DNA from: Thermoflexales bacterium | GTDB taxonomy: Bacteria; Chloroflexota; Anaerolineae; Fen-1058 | Direction: 5' to 3' | Assembly: GCA_016931085.1 (NCBI GenBank) | Contig: JAFGFO010000227.1 | Coordinates: 1-10,450, forward strand | Length of the DNA stretch: 10,450 nucleotides | Part shown: positions 1-7,575 of the stretch, one piece after another | Layout: each line of letters starts with the position of its first letter | How positions within the stretch are numbered: position 1 is the first letter of the stretch | Position numbers and translations under genes: made by a program | Notes under the pieces: model-generated | Told to the model about the DNA's origin: nothing | The model's database searches: none | The model's input: the letters and a program-made list of their open reading frames with translations, nothing else

Positions 1-2439
1 GTCACCCACATGCACGCCATCGGCCTGCCCGGCGCTGACCTGCCCTGGGAACGCGACAAGCTGGTCGTGGGTCATATCCTGAAGGTGGAGCAGCACCCCG
101 ACGCCGACCGGCTGGTCTTGGCCACGGTCGACATTGGCCGCGCCGAGCCCGAGGTAGTTGTCACCGGCGCGCCCAACCTGTTTGGCTACGTCGGGCAGGG
201 AGACATCGCCCACCTGGGGCTGAAATCCCCCTTCGTCATGGAAGGCGCCACCGTCTACGACGGGCACGCCGCCGAGCCAGGCAAGAAAATGAAGCTCAAG
301 GCACGCGCCGTGCGGGGGATTATGAACCGCCACATGCTGTGCTCTGAAAAAGAGCTGGGCATCAGCGACGATCACGAGGGTATCATCCTCATGGAGACGG
401 AGGCTGCGCCTGGCACGCCGCTGGTCGACGTGCTGGGCGACGTGGTCATCGAGTTCGACATCCTGCCCAACATCGCCCGCACGGCTTCGGTGCTGGGAGT
501 AGCCCGCGAAGTGGCTGCCCTGACCGGCCAAAAGGTGCGCTATCCCGATTACAGCCTGGACGCCACGGGTCCCACTCTCGAAGGGCGGCTCACGATCGAA
601 ACGACCCGGCCGGATCTCAACCCGCGTTTTGTGGCGGTGTTGATCGAAGGCATCGAGATCAAGCCCTCGCCATACTGGATGCAGTTGCGGCTGCGCCTGG
701 CGGGCATGCGCCCCATCAACAACATCGTCGACGTCAGCAACTATGTGATGCTGGACGTCGGCCAGCCCAACCACGCCTTCGACTGGGACGTCCTGCAGCA
801 GCGGGCGGCGGCCTACAATCCGGGCGGCCCGGTCCACATCATCACCCGCATGGCCGAGCCGGGCGAGGAATTGGAAACGCTCGATGGCGAGCGGCGCGCC
901 ATGCCGCCCTCGGCCATCATGGTCACCGATCCCCAGTCGGCATTGAGTGTCGGGGGCATCATGGGCGGCGCGTCCAGCGAGGTGAGGGAAGACAGCCGGA
1001 ACATCCTTGTAGAGGCGGCCGCCTGGAATTTCATCAACATCCGGCAAAGCTCGGCCGCGCTCAAGCTTAGCTCGGAAGCCGGCTATCGCTTCAGCCGGGG
1101 CGTCCACCCGTCCGTGGCAATGGACGGCGCCCGGCGAGCCGCCCGGCTGATCCAACAAGTGGCCGGCGGGACGATCGCCGCCGGCGTGTACGACTACTAC
1201 CCCCGCCCGGCCGAAACCGTCCGCCTGGATGTCTCAACCCGCGACGTCCAGCGACTGCTGGGCATCGAGCTGGAGCGCTCCAGCATCCAGGCCTACCTGG
1301 AAGGCCTGGGCTTCACCTGCGAGCCACTGGACGCCGAGAGCCTGCGCGTCACGGTGCCCGACCACCGGCTGGACATCAGCGCCGATCCCGCGATCGGGCG
1401 CGCCGACCTGGCCGAAGAGGTGGCCCGCATGTACGGTTACGACAAGCTGCCCAGCACCGAGCTGAGCGACGTGCTTCCACCGCAGCGCAACAACGAGGCG
1501 TTGGACCGCGAGGAAAAACTGCGCGACTTGCTGGTCGAGGCCGGGCTGCAAGAAGTCGTCACCTACCGGCTGACCACGCCAGCAGCCGAGACACGCGTGC
1601 TGGCGGATCTGGCGCCAGGCGATGACCGACCCTACGTCAGCCTGGCCAATCCGACCAGCTCGGAACGGACGTCCATGCGCCACAGCCTGCTCAACAGCGT
1701 TTTGGAGATCGCCGCCAGCAACAGCCGCTATGCGCAGCGACTGCAACTGTTCGAAATCGGCCCCGTCTTTTTGCACGACGAAGAAGACATCCTGCCGTTG
1801 GAACAGACGCGCCTGGTGATCGTCATGACCGGACCGCGCCAGGAGCTGGCCTGGCAAGGCAGCGACACGGCAGAGGTCGATTTCTTCGATCTGAAAGGCG
1901 TGGTCGAGAGCATCCTGGAGGGCCTGCACCTGAAGGAGGCCTCCTACGAGGCGGTGGAGCGGCCCGGTTACTATCCCGGCCGCACGGCCTGGCTCAAGCT
2001 GGGCAGGCAGCCCATCGGCGTTTTGGGCGAGCTGCACCCCAAGGTGGTGGCCGCCTACGATCTGCCCGAAGGCGTGCCGGTGGTGGCAGCCGACCTGGAT
2101 GCCGGCGCGCTGCTTGACCGGGTGAATGAAAGCCATCGCGTCAGCCCCGTGCCGCGCTTCCCAGCCGTGCAGCAAGACATCGCCGTCATCGTCGACGAAA
2201 CGATCCGGGCCGACCAGGTCGAGTCGGCCATCCGGCAAGGGGGCGGGGCATTGCTGGCCGGCGTGCGCCTGTTCGACGTGTACCGCGGCAAACAGATCGG
2301 GGCCGGCAAAAAGAGCCTGGCCTACAAGCTGTCTTTCCAGGCGCCCGACAAGACCCTCACCGACGAAATCGTCGCCCGCCAGCAGACGCGGCTCGTCAAG
2401 CACCTGGAGCAAGCCCTGGGGGCCAAGCTGCGGAGTTGA
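1..2439 (+). CDS. pheT: Phenylalanine--tRNA ligase beta subunit (5' partial)
   Basis: This is the beta chain of the cytoplasmic alpha2-beta2 phenylalanyl-tRNA synthetase, which charges tRNA-Phe with phenylalanine using ATP; the alpha chain (PheS) carries the catalytic site. The frame is open to the left edge. The first ATG (base 10) is not the true start, because the usual N-terminal segment before the tRNA-binding domain (about 35-45 residues) is missing. Numbering from that ATG, the modules are: EMAP/OB-type tRNA-binding domain at about 18-135 (VEQHPDADRL, then MLCSEKELGIS); B3/B4 editing domain at about 200-400 (RPINNIVDVSNYVML, GQPNHAFD, GGIMGGASSEV); B5 domain at about 403-480 ending in EEVARMYGYDKLP; synthetase-like core at about 490-690; and FDX-ACB anticodon-binding domain at about 712-809 (PRFPAVQQDIAVIVDE). 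The stop is TGA at 2437. The OB domain is longer than in the E. coli enzyme. pheS is probably just upstream. Confidence 0.97.
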   Translation, partial: VTHMHAIGLPGADLPWERDKLVVGHILKVEQHPDADRLVLATVDIGRAEPEVVVTGAPNLFGYVGQGDIAHLGLKSPFVMEGATVYDGHAAEPGKKMKLKARAVRGIMNRHMLCSEKELGISDDHEGIILMETEAAPGTPLVDVLGDVVIEFDILPNIARTASVLGVAREVAALTGQKVRYPDYSLDATGPTLEGRLTIETTRPDLNPRFVAVLIEGIEIKPSPYWMQLRLRLAGMRPINNIVDVSNYVMLDVGQPNHAFDWDVLQQRAAAYNPGGPVHIITRMAEPGEELETLDGERRAMPPSAIMVTDPQSALSVGGIMGGASSEVREDSRNILVEAAAWNFINIRQSSAALKLSSEAGYRFSRGVHPSVAMDGARRAARLIQQVAGGTIAAGVYDYYPRPAETVRLDVSTRDVQRLLGIELERSSIQAYLEGLGFTCEPLDAESLRVTVPDHRLDISADPAIGRADLAEEVARMYGYDKLPSTELSDVLPPQRNNEALDREEKLRDLLVEAGLQEVVTYRLTTPAAETRVLADLAPGDDRPYVSLANPTSSERTSMRHSLLNSVLEIAASNSRYAQRLQLFEIGPVFLHDEEDILPLEQTRLVIVMTGPRQELAWQGSDTAEVDFFDLKGVVESILEGLHLKEASYEAVERPGYYPGRTAWLKLGRQPIGVLGELHPKVVAAYDLPEGVPVVAADLDAGALLDRVNESHRVSPVPRFPAVQQDIAVIVDETIRADQVESAIRQGGGALLAGVRLFDVYRGKQIGAGKKSLAYKLSFQAPDKTLTDEIVARQQTRLVKHLEQALGAKLRS

Positions 2440-2544
2440 CAGGCTGCTTCGAAAATAGATCACGAATGGAACGAACGCTTCGCGCACGAAAGACACGGAA
2501 AGATTTTCGTTCTTGGTGAGGCACGAAGTGCATATGTTCTACTT

Positions 2545-2595
2545 CGAAAATAACCAGGTGCAACGCACCTCGCGAAGCGGGGGTGCGTTGCACCT
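2545..2595 (-). terminator. Possible terminator of the peptidase gene
   Basis: Read on the minus strand, the 14-bp hairpin begins 30 bases after the peptidase stop codon and is followed by GGTTATTTTCG, a short, imperfect T-rich stretch. This could work as a weak intrinsic terminator. On the plus strand the same hairpin is followed by mixed sequence, so it is not a classical terminator for pheT. The repeat nature of the hairpin means that termination may be incidental. Confidence 0.35.
2556..2595. repeat. 40-bp palindromic repeat, copy 1 (intergenic)
   Basis: Perfect 14-bp arms AGGTGCAACGCACC (2556-2569) and GGTGCGTTGCACCT (2582-2595) enclose a 12-base centre. The centre contains GCGAAGC (2572-2578), a heptamer known to form an exceptionally stable DNA mini-hairpin. 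Each arm is also a small inverted repeat (GGTGC, three bases, GCACC), so the element could fold as one long hairpin or as three small ones. A close relative lies in the opposite orientation inside the neighbouring peptidase gene at 3077-3115, which shows that this is a dispersed repeat and not just a terminator. Confidence 0.8.
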
Positions 2596-2625
2596 ACACT
2601 GCATGTGTTCTATTCCGATAGTCTG

Positions 2626-5600
2626 TTATTGCCTGGTAACGAGCGGCAAGTAAAGCGTATGCACACTCGATGGCGGCAAGGCCCGTAGCTCCAGCACGAT
2701 GTCCCGCTGCAGCGCCGACGTTTCCAAGTCGCGCCCATACGCATCGTTGAGCCTGGCAGCGCCCCAGTTGAGCGCCGCGCCCGCCTCGCCTTCGACGACA
2801 AATTGCAAGTTGAAGAGGACACCGTCGCCCGCGATGGGAGCATCGGCGGCCAAGGCGACCCGCACCAGGCCCAACTGGGCGGTCGTGGTCATGATAAAGC
2901 CAGAGGTAAGGCCGGTGAGCGTCGCGCCTTTGGCCCTCAGTGTCGCGGGATCGTAGGTAAAGACAAACTCTCCGCCGGCGAACTCGCCGCCGTTGGCAAT
3001 CCGAATCGGCACGCTCACCACCTGCCCCCGGACGCCACTGGGTTGGTCGATGGACAACCTTATCGGATCAGCCTGGACGTGCAATGCACCCGCTTCGCGC
3101 AGGTGCGTTGCACGTAACAAGCTGCCTACCCCGCTGCCGCACACGCCCCAGTCCTGGTAAGCGGCATAGCACAAGATCAAGCTCACGTCAGCCGCACTGC
3201 AGTCGCCATCCCCATTCACGTCACAAGCGCCGCGCTGCTGGGGTGTGGGCGTGATCTGGCCAGCGATGATGCGCAAAGCCAGGCGCGGGTCGGCCGAGTT
3301 CACGACGCCGTCGCCGTTGAGGTCGCCGCGCACGTAGGCGCTTTGAACCTTCAGCAAGCCACTACTCAGGTTCAGCCCAACGGGTGTGTCGAGATTCCCG
3401 TTGGCATAGATGACCGTACCCGTCAGGCCGGTGATAAAGTCCAGCGAGCTGAGCTGGCCTTCGCTGCCCAGGATATCAAAGCCGAGGAGGAACAGGGAGC
3501 CTGCGCCGTAAAGCGGCTGGCACTGCTGGCCGAGAATGGTCGAAATCTTGACCTGGCCAGGCGTAGTGGTGTTGGCTCGGAAGGCATAGCCCTGGGTGTA
3601 AATCGTAGGTGAAACGTTGCCGTTGGCCCGGACGATGGCCGCGTTGTAGTGCACCGTGATATCGGCCGACTCGATGCACACCCCGTCGCCGTTATCCAGG
3701 TTGATGGGCACGCGCACGTCGATCGCGCCCGGCGGGGCAGCCTGGTCGCCTATCCACAGCGTCAAGGCGCCAAAGCGGGTGCAGGCCACGTTCGACTGGC
3801 CGAGCGCAGCGCCGCCGGCGTCGACCGCCTTGATCACGTAACAGTATTCTGTTCCCTCCGTCAGGGCCGGGTCGGCGTCGCTATACTGGCTCAGCACGGT
3901 GGTCGTGACCCAGCCAAAGTTGCCCCCATCTCCACGCCGGTAGAGCTGATAACTGACCAGGCTCGTGATCGGCTCTTGCAGCATCCAGGCCACGTTGATC
4001 GTGCTTTGCCCGGCCCGGGCGCGCAGGCTGATGCTGGCCACCGACGGATGCTCAGGTGGTGGGGTGCAGTTGGGCGGGCAAATGGGCGGCCACGCGCTCC
4101 AGTAGCTATCCAGGAAGCCACGCCAGGGGCCGATGGGGTAATAGATCCGTTTCCAATCATCTTGCTTGAGAGGCAGGTAGACGCTTAGCCCGCCCAAGCC
4201 GTTCCATGTCCAGGTCTGCTCTGGATGCTGCCAGGGAATGCCGTTGTTGTAGGTCTGGGTTACGACGGCGGCGGCCACCGCGCCCGGCAGCGCTTGCGCC
4301 GCGGTCTTCACGGCGACGTCTCCGCTAAACGAGCGTTCGATCTGCCCGGCAAAGGCACTCAGGTCGCACAGAGTATCCTCCGGCCCAATCACCCCATCCT
4401 GGCTGCTGTCAAAGCAACTGCTGATCGTCCAGGCCGCCTCGATCTGGGCCCGGCTGCCAGGCAGGGTCGCTATGAGCGCCGTCGCCAGGGCGTCCCTGGC
4501 CGTTTGCAGCGCTTCCACCTGGCCCAGGTCGATCAAGGCGTAGGTGAAGGGGTAACCCTCCGGCCGCAGCAGATCAGCCTCGTTCTGCAGCCAGGCCTGC
4601 CCAATCTGGCGGGCAGTCTTGACACCATCGACGGCATTGATGTGCAGGTCGTAAGGGAAACTGCCCCATTTGACGCTCTCCGACGCCAGCAGATAATCCG
4701 CCCCGTCGCGCAGCTCATAGGCCACCTCCGAGGTCGCCATCAGGCAAGCGTCCAGGTACAGCAAGTCGATCTTGCGCCCGCTGGCCAGACTACTCCAGCG
4801 CAGCGCCTGGCCCAGCTCGTAAGTAGAAAGCGAGTCGCCCGGATGCGCGTCCCACAACAGCCCGCCGGGCTGCGTGTCGTGACGGCTAGGTTGGCCGGCC
4901 AGCAGATCGGGCGTCCAGCCCTCACCGTGGCCTGCCAGCGCCAGGATCACCTGGCCAGAATTGGGATAAGCCCGCAGCGCGCCCTTCAGGAACTCGGCCA
5001 GGCTGTAGGGGCTGCCGAGATCCTCGCCCCAGCGCCACAGCGTCTGGCCTTCCACGTACCGTCCGTCGCAGGTGGGATCGGCAAAGTTAGGGCAACTGTC
5101 ATCGTAATCCTCTTGCAGGTGATACAAGAAGCTGTCGCCGTCGCCGGGGCCATCCAGTACGAGCAAGACGAGCGCGTGCGCGTTGCCGGCCGCTTTTTCG
5201 GCCCGGTTGATCAGCCTGAGCATACCATCCGCCAAGTCGTTATCGCCGCCGGCGTAGATGAGCACCAGGCTTTGGCCAAAGGTCGAATTGGCCACGGCCA
5301 CGGCCACACCCTGCCGCAGCAGCGTCCCCGCGCCGCTGACGACAGCCTCGTTGTACAGGATGCTGCCCGGTGAGACGCCCGCCGCGACCATGGCCTGGTA
5401 GGTAATGGTCACGTCAGCGCCAGGCGTGAGCGCGCCGGCGTAGCGGATTTGGCCATCAGCGTAGCTGGCCCCGCCGCTGAGGCTGCCGGGGACGTAAGCC
5501 AGGCCATGCGGCAGCGTATCGGTCAGCACGACGCTGACCGCGCTGCCGGTGGTCGTGAGGACGATCTGGTAGCTGAGTATGCTGCCCGCCTGGGCCGTGC

Positions 5601-7512
5601 TCAAGGAGGCCGTCTTGGCCAGGTGGAGATCGGTTGGCGGGGACGTACCGTCGTCGTCCTGGATAGTCAGTATGGCCATGCTGGGCACGCCCAGCATGGC
5701 GTTGCGAGGACGAACCAACCACAAGAGAACCGTCTCGTCGCCCTCGACCAGCGCGTCGTCCACGATGGGGATTTCGATGACCTGGCTGGTTTGGTTAGTA
5801 AAGGTCAGCATATAGCCTGGGAAGGCATAGTCGATGCCAGGGACGGCCGTGCCGGTAAAGACGTACATCACGGTGACAGTTCCCGATAGTGGGGCGCCTA
5901 GGACCACCTCGACGCTGGCCGTGCCGGCGTCCTCGCGCACAGTGTAGACTGAATGGCTGAATTGCACTACGTTGGGTGTTACCCCAAGATAGTCCTGGAT
6001 GACCAATTCGGCCCAGTAGGACGAGCCAGATAGTATGGCGTTATGAGGCTCGAACAACTCCATGATAAGCGTCTCGTCATCCTCGATCAAGGCGTCGTCC
6101 AAGATGGTGACTTGGAACGTTTGGCTGGTTTGGCCTGGGGCAAAGATGAGCGTGCCGGTAACAGGCACATAATCGACGCCAGGCACAGCCGGCATCGGTG
6201 TGACGTCATACGGAACGCGATAGATCACCGTGACCTCGACAGATGTCGCCTGGCTGAGCGTGACAGTGATGAGGGCCGGGCCGGCGCCTTCGCGCACGGT
6301 GTAGCCATAGCTGCTGAACTGCACCGTCGGCAGTGTGACGCTGTCGTTATCTTGAATCGTCAGTGTGGCCGTGAGGGGTGTGCCGGGCGCGACGCCGTCG
6401 ATGGGCCCGTACAGCAGCAGAATGAGCGCCTCGTCGCCTTCGACCAGGCCGTCGTCTACAATGGTAAGTTCAAAGCTCCGGCTAGTTTCACCGGGGGCAA
6501 AGATCACCTCCCAGCCAAGGGGAGCATAATCCTCGCCAAGAGCAGCCGAGACAAAGTTGATGGCGTAGGGTATCGTGGTGGTCACACCCAACATGTGGCT
6601 GAGCGTGACGGTGATGAGGGCCGTGCCGTCGCCCTCACGCACGGTGTAGGCGGGGCTGCTGAACTGCACTGTTGGCAGTGTAGTGCCGTCGTTATCCTGG
6701 ATTGTCAACGTGGCCGTGTAGGGCGTACCAAGCGTGACGTCGCTGTAGTAGGGAGGCACGAATAGCACTAGCTGGGCTGTCTCGTCGCCCTCGACCAGCG
6801 TGTCGTCCACGATGGAAACTTGAAAGCTCGTGCTGGTTTGACCGGGGGTAAAGACCACCGTCGAGCCATCGTAAGTATAATCGCTGCCTGGCTCAGCCGT
6901 GCCGGTAAAGACGGCATAATCCACATAGGTCATCACAATCGGCGCGTGGCTGAGTGTGACCGTGATGCCGACCGTGCCGGCGTCCTCACGCACGGTATAC
7001 GCCGCGCTGCTGAACTGCGCCGTTGGATCGGGGCCGGCCATCGACACGTCGCCAAAATCGACCTGGTAGCTGCCGCCCAAGTCCACCATCAGGGTCACGG
7101 TGTTGGGCGTGGTCGAGCGATAGCCGGGCAGATCGGTCTCCACGATGACGACGGTCTGTGTCCCGCTCATCATTGTGGTCAGCGTGTAGCTGCCGTCGGG
7201 GGTGGTCGGGATCGACATGTAACCCTCCAACGTCACGATCGCGCCAGCGAGGCCACCTTCGCCCGCGTCCCTCAGCCCATTCTCGTTGGCATCCTCAAAG
7301 ACGGTGCCGTGGATAGTGGCGGATCCGGGTATGGGTAAGGGCGTGGGTGTAGGCGTGGGTGAGGGTGTGATAGGCGTGGACGTTGCAGGATCCAATGGCT
7401 CACCAAGTGGGACGCCCTCCACAGGCATGGCCATAACGACCAATGCCTGCGTGGCCAGCAGGGCGAGCGCGCCGGCGGCGGCCAATACGATTAAGAAACG
7501 TTTTGCTTTCAT
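2626..7512 (-). CDS. Secreted modular clostripain-family (C11) cysteine peptidase
   Basis: Predicted 1628-residue exported protein, probably a cell-surface or extracellular endopeptidase. ATG at 7512-7510 is chosen because CGGAGG lies 6 bases upstream and a signal peptide begins there (MKAKR, hydrophobic 6-28, likely cleavage after Ala28); an upstream in-frame ATG at 7629 would bury the signal. Modules: Thr/Pro linker 43-62; SdrD-B-like domain 65-156 with DANENGLRD; four Calx-beta repeats 165-276, 281-390, 396-507 and 515-621, each with a DDxLxExDE calcium motif; DUF11-like 628-728; C11 peptidase about 745-1137 with the clan CD dyad His862 (AGHGEGW) and Cys923 (YLDACLMATSE); FN3-like about 1155-1247; cohesin-like about 1249-1390; dockerin about 1393-1456 with two loops (DLNGDGVVNSAD, DVNGDGDCSAAD); second cohesin-like about 1480-1612; tail TLYLPLVTRQ. 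Family and catalytic residues are clear; the substrate is unknown. Residues 1467-1479 are encoded by a palindromic repeat. Confidence 0.9.
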   Translation of the reverse strand: MKAKRFLIVLAAAGALALLATQALVVMAMPVEGVPLGEPLDPATSTPITPSPTPTPTPLPIPGSATIHGTVFEDANENGLRDAGEGGLAGAIVTLEGYMSIPTTPDGSYTLTTMMSGTQTVVIVETDLPGYRSTTPNTVTLMVDLGGSYQVDFGDVSMAGPDPTAQFSSAAYTVREDAGTVGITVTLSHAPIVMTYVDYAVFTGTAEPGSDYTYDGSTVVFTPGQTSTSFQVSIVDDTLVEGDETAQLVLFVPPYYSDVTLGTPYTATLTIQDNDGTTLPTVQFSSPAYTVREGDGTALITVTLSHMLGVTTTIPYAINFVSAALGEDYAPLGWEVIFAPGETSRSFELTIVDDGLVEGDEALILLLYGPIDGVAPGTPLTATLTIQDNDSVTLPTVQFSSYGYTVREGAGPALITVTLSQATSVEVTVIYRVPYDVTPMPAVPGVDYVPVTGTLIFAPGQTSQTFQVTILDDALIEDDETLIMELFEPHNAILSGSSYWAELVIQDYLGVTPNVVQFSHSVYTVREDAGTASVEVVLGAPLSGTVTVMYVFTGTAVPGIDYAFPGYMLTFTNQTSQVIEIPIVDDALVEGDETVLLWLVRPRNAMLGVPSMAILTIQDDDGTSPPTDLHLAKTASLSTAQAGSILSYQIVLTTTGSAVSVVLTDTLPHGLAYVPGSLSGGASYADGQIRYAGALTPGADVTITYQAMVAAGVSPGSILYNEAVVSGAGTLLRQGVAVAVANSTFGQSLVLIYAGGDNDLADGMLRLINRAEKAAGNAHALVLLVLDGPGDGDSFLYHLQEDYDDSCPNFADPTCDGRYVEGQTLWRWGEDLGSPYSLAEFLKGALRAYPNSGQVILALAGHGEGWTPDLLAGQPSRHDTQPGGLLWDAHPGDSLSTYELGQALRWSSLASGRKIDLLYLDACLMATSEVAYELRDGADYLLASESVKWGSFPYDLHINAVDGVKTARQIGQAWLQNEADLLRPEGYPFTYALIDLGQVEALQTARDALATALIATLPGSRAQIEAAWTISSCFDSSQDGVIGPEDTLCDLSAFAGQIERSFSGDVAVKTAAQALPGAVAAAVVTQTYNNGIPWQHPEQTWTWNGLGGLSVYLPLKQDDWKRIYYPIGPWRGFLDSYWSAWPPICPPNCTPPPEHPSVASISLRARAGQSTINVAWMLQEPITSLVSYQLYRRGDGGNFGWVTTTVLSQYSDADPALTEGTEYCYVIKAVDAGGAALGQSNVACTRFGALTLWIGDQAAPPGAIDVRVPINLDNGDGVCIESADITVHYNAAIVRANGNVSPTIYTQGYAFRANTTTPGQVKISTILGQQCQPLYGAGSLFLLGFDILGSEGQLSSLDFITGLTGTVIYANGNLDTPVGLNLSSGLLKVQSAYVRGDLNGDGVVNSADPRLALRIIAGQITPTPQQRGACDVNGDGDCSAADVSLILCYAAYQDWGVCGSGVGSLLRATHLREAGALHVQADPIRLSIDQPSGVRGQVVSVPIRIANGGEFAGGEFVFTYDPATLRAKGATLTGLTSGFIMTTTAQLGLVRVALAADAPIAGDGVLFNLQFVVEGEAGAALNWGAARLNDAYGRDLETSALQRDIVLELRALPPSSVHTLYLPLVTRQ
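3077..3115 (-). repeat. Palindromic repeat, copy 2, inside the peptidase reading frame
   Basis: This 39-bp copy of the 2556-2595 palindrome lies in reverse orientation within the peptidase gene. Its arms are ACGTGCAATGCACC (3077-3090) and GGTGCGTTGCACGT (3102-3115), with one T-G mispair, and the centre carries GCTTCGC (3092-3098), the complement of GCGAAGC. It is 13 codons long, keeps the frame, and encodes RATHLREAGALHV (residues 1467-1479) in the linker between the dockerin and the last cohesin-like domain. Relative to copy 1, the second base pair of the stem is changed on both sides (G-C to C-G), which preserves pairing. Confidence 0.8.
5650..7020 (-). repeat. Four tandem Calx-beta repeats
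   Basis: Four units of about 107-112 residues recur in the peptidase gene. Each starts with QFS...YTVRE, has DDxLxExDE in the middle and ends with TIQDxD or a variant. DNA similarity is visible around the module boundaries: 6252-6383 and 6597-6728 align without gaps at an offset of 345 bases (115 codons), at roughly 80% identity by eye. This points to internal duplication. Unit 3 is degenerate at its C-terminal calcium motif (IQDYLG in place of IQDND). Calx-beta domains bind calcium and act as stalks or adhesion modules in large surface proteins. Confidence 0.85.
7327..7365 (+). other. G-quadruplex-capable G tract in the Thr/Pro linker
   Basis: Four GGG runs at 7327, 7333, 7339 and 7345 are separated by three 3-base loops (TAT, TAA, CGT), and further GGG runs follow at 7357 and 7363. 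The G-rich strand is the template strand of the peptidase gene, about 150-185 bases into its coding region, where the protein reads PTPTPTPLPIPG. The motif fits the standard four-tract quadruplex pattern. Whether it folds or affects transcription is unknown, and it may only reflect Pro/Thr codon use. Confidence 0.5.
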
Positions 7513-7518
7513 CTTGTA

Positions 7519-7524
7519 CCTCCG
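7519..7524 (-). promoter_or_regulatory. Ribosome binding site of the peptidase gene
   Basis: On the minus strand CGGAGG is followed by TACAAG and then the ATG at 7512, a near-ideal Shine-Dalgarno spacing. It decides the start codon in favour of MKAKRF over the in-frame ATG 117 bases upstream at 7629. Confidence 0.8.
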
Positions 7525-7575
7525 TAAAATAGCACACATCATTTTCGTCCGCCCCCATGGACGGCGACTAGATTC

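Larger units (their letters stand above)
2529..2618. repeat. Degenerate direct repeats flanking the palindrome
   Basis: TGCATATGTTCTACTTCGA (2529-2547) and TGCATGTGTTCTATTCCGA (2600-2618) match at 16 of 19 positions and lie either side of the palindrome at 2556-2595. Such an arrangement could be left by a local duplication or by insertion of the palindrome. The copies are too long and too diverged for an ordinary fresh target-site duplication. Confidence 0.4.
2440..2625. other. Convergent intergenic region rich in short repeats
   Basis: These 186 bases separate the stop of pheT from the stop of the minus-strand peptidase gene. I see no gene here. The region holds an 11-bp direct repeat CTTCGAAAATA (2447-2457 and 2542-2552), several ACGAA motifs between 2462 and 2490, a weak 7-bp inverted repeat GAACGAA/TTCGTTC (2469-2475 and 2506-2512), and the strong palindrome at 2556-2595. 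It is more AT-rich than the flanking genes and looks like a sink for small repeats, with transcription from both sides ending in it. Confidence 0.6.

Noticed and set aside
10..12. ATG at base 10 as the true pheT start
   Set aside because: The frame is open to the edge and the conserved N-terminal segment of PheT would be missing; the gene is simply cut by the window.
1234..2496. 420-codon open frame on the minus strand opposite pheT
   Set aside because: It lies wholly antisense to a confident pheT, has no recognisable domain and low-complexity His/Gln/Gly-rich content, as expected for a GC-rich antisense shadow.
2556..2595. Palindrome as an ordinary bidirectional terminator
   Set aside because: There is no T-run on the plus strand, and a sister copy lies inside a coding frame, so a dispersed repeat explains it better; a weak minus-strand terminator role is kept as a separate low-confidence call.
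2440..2625. CRISPR array or tRNA gene in the convergent intergenic region
   Set aside because: The direct repeats are too few, too short and irregularly spaced for CRISPR, and no cloverleaf with a T-loop GTTCRA motif was found.
4225..5373. 382-codon open frame on the plus strand opposite the C11 peptidase domain
   Set aside because: The minus frame holds the catalytic His and Cys motifs in order; the plus frame is Arg/Gln/Gly-rich with no family signal.
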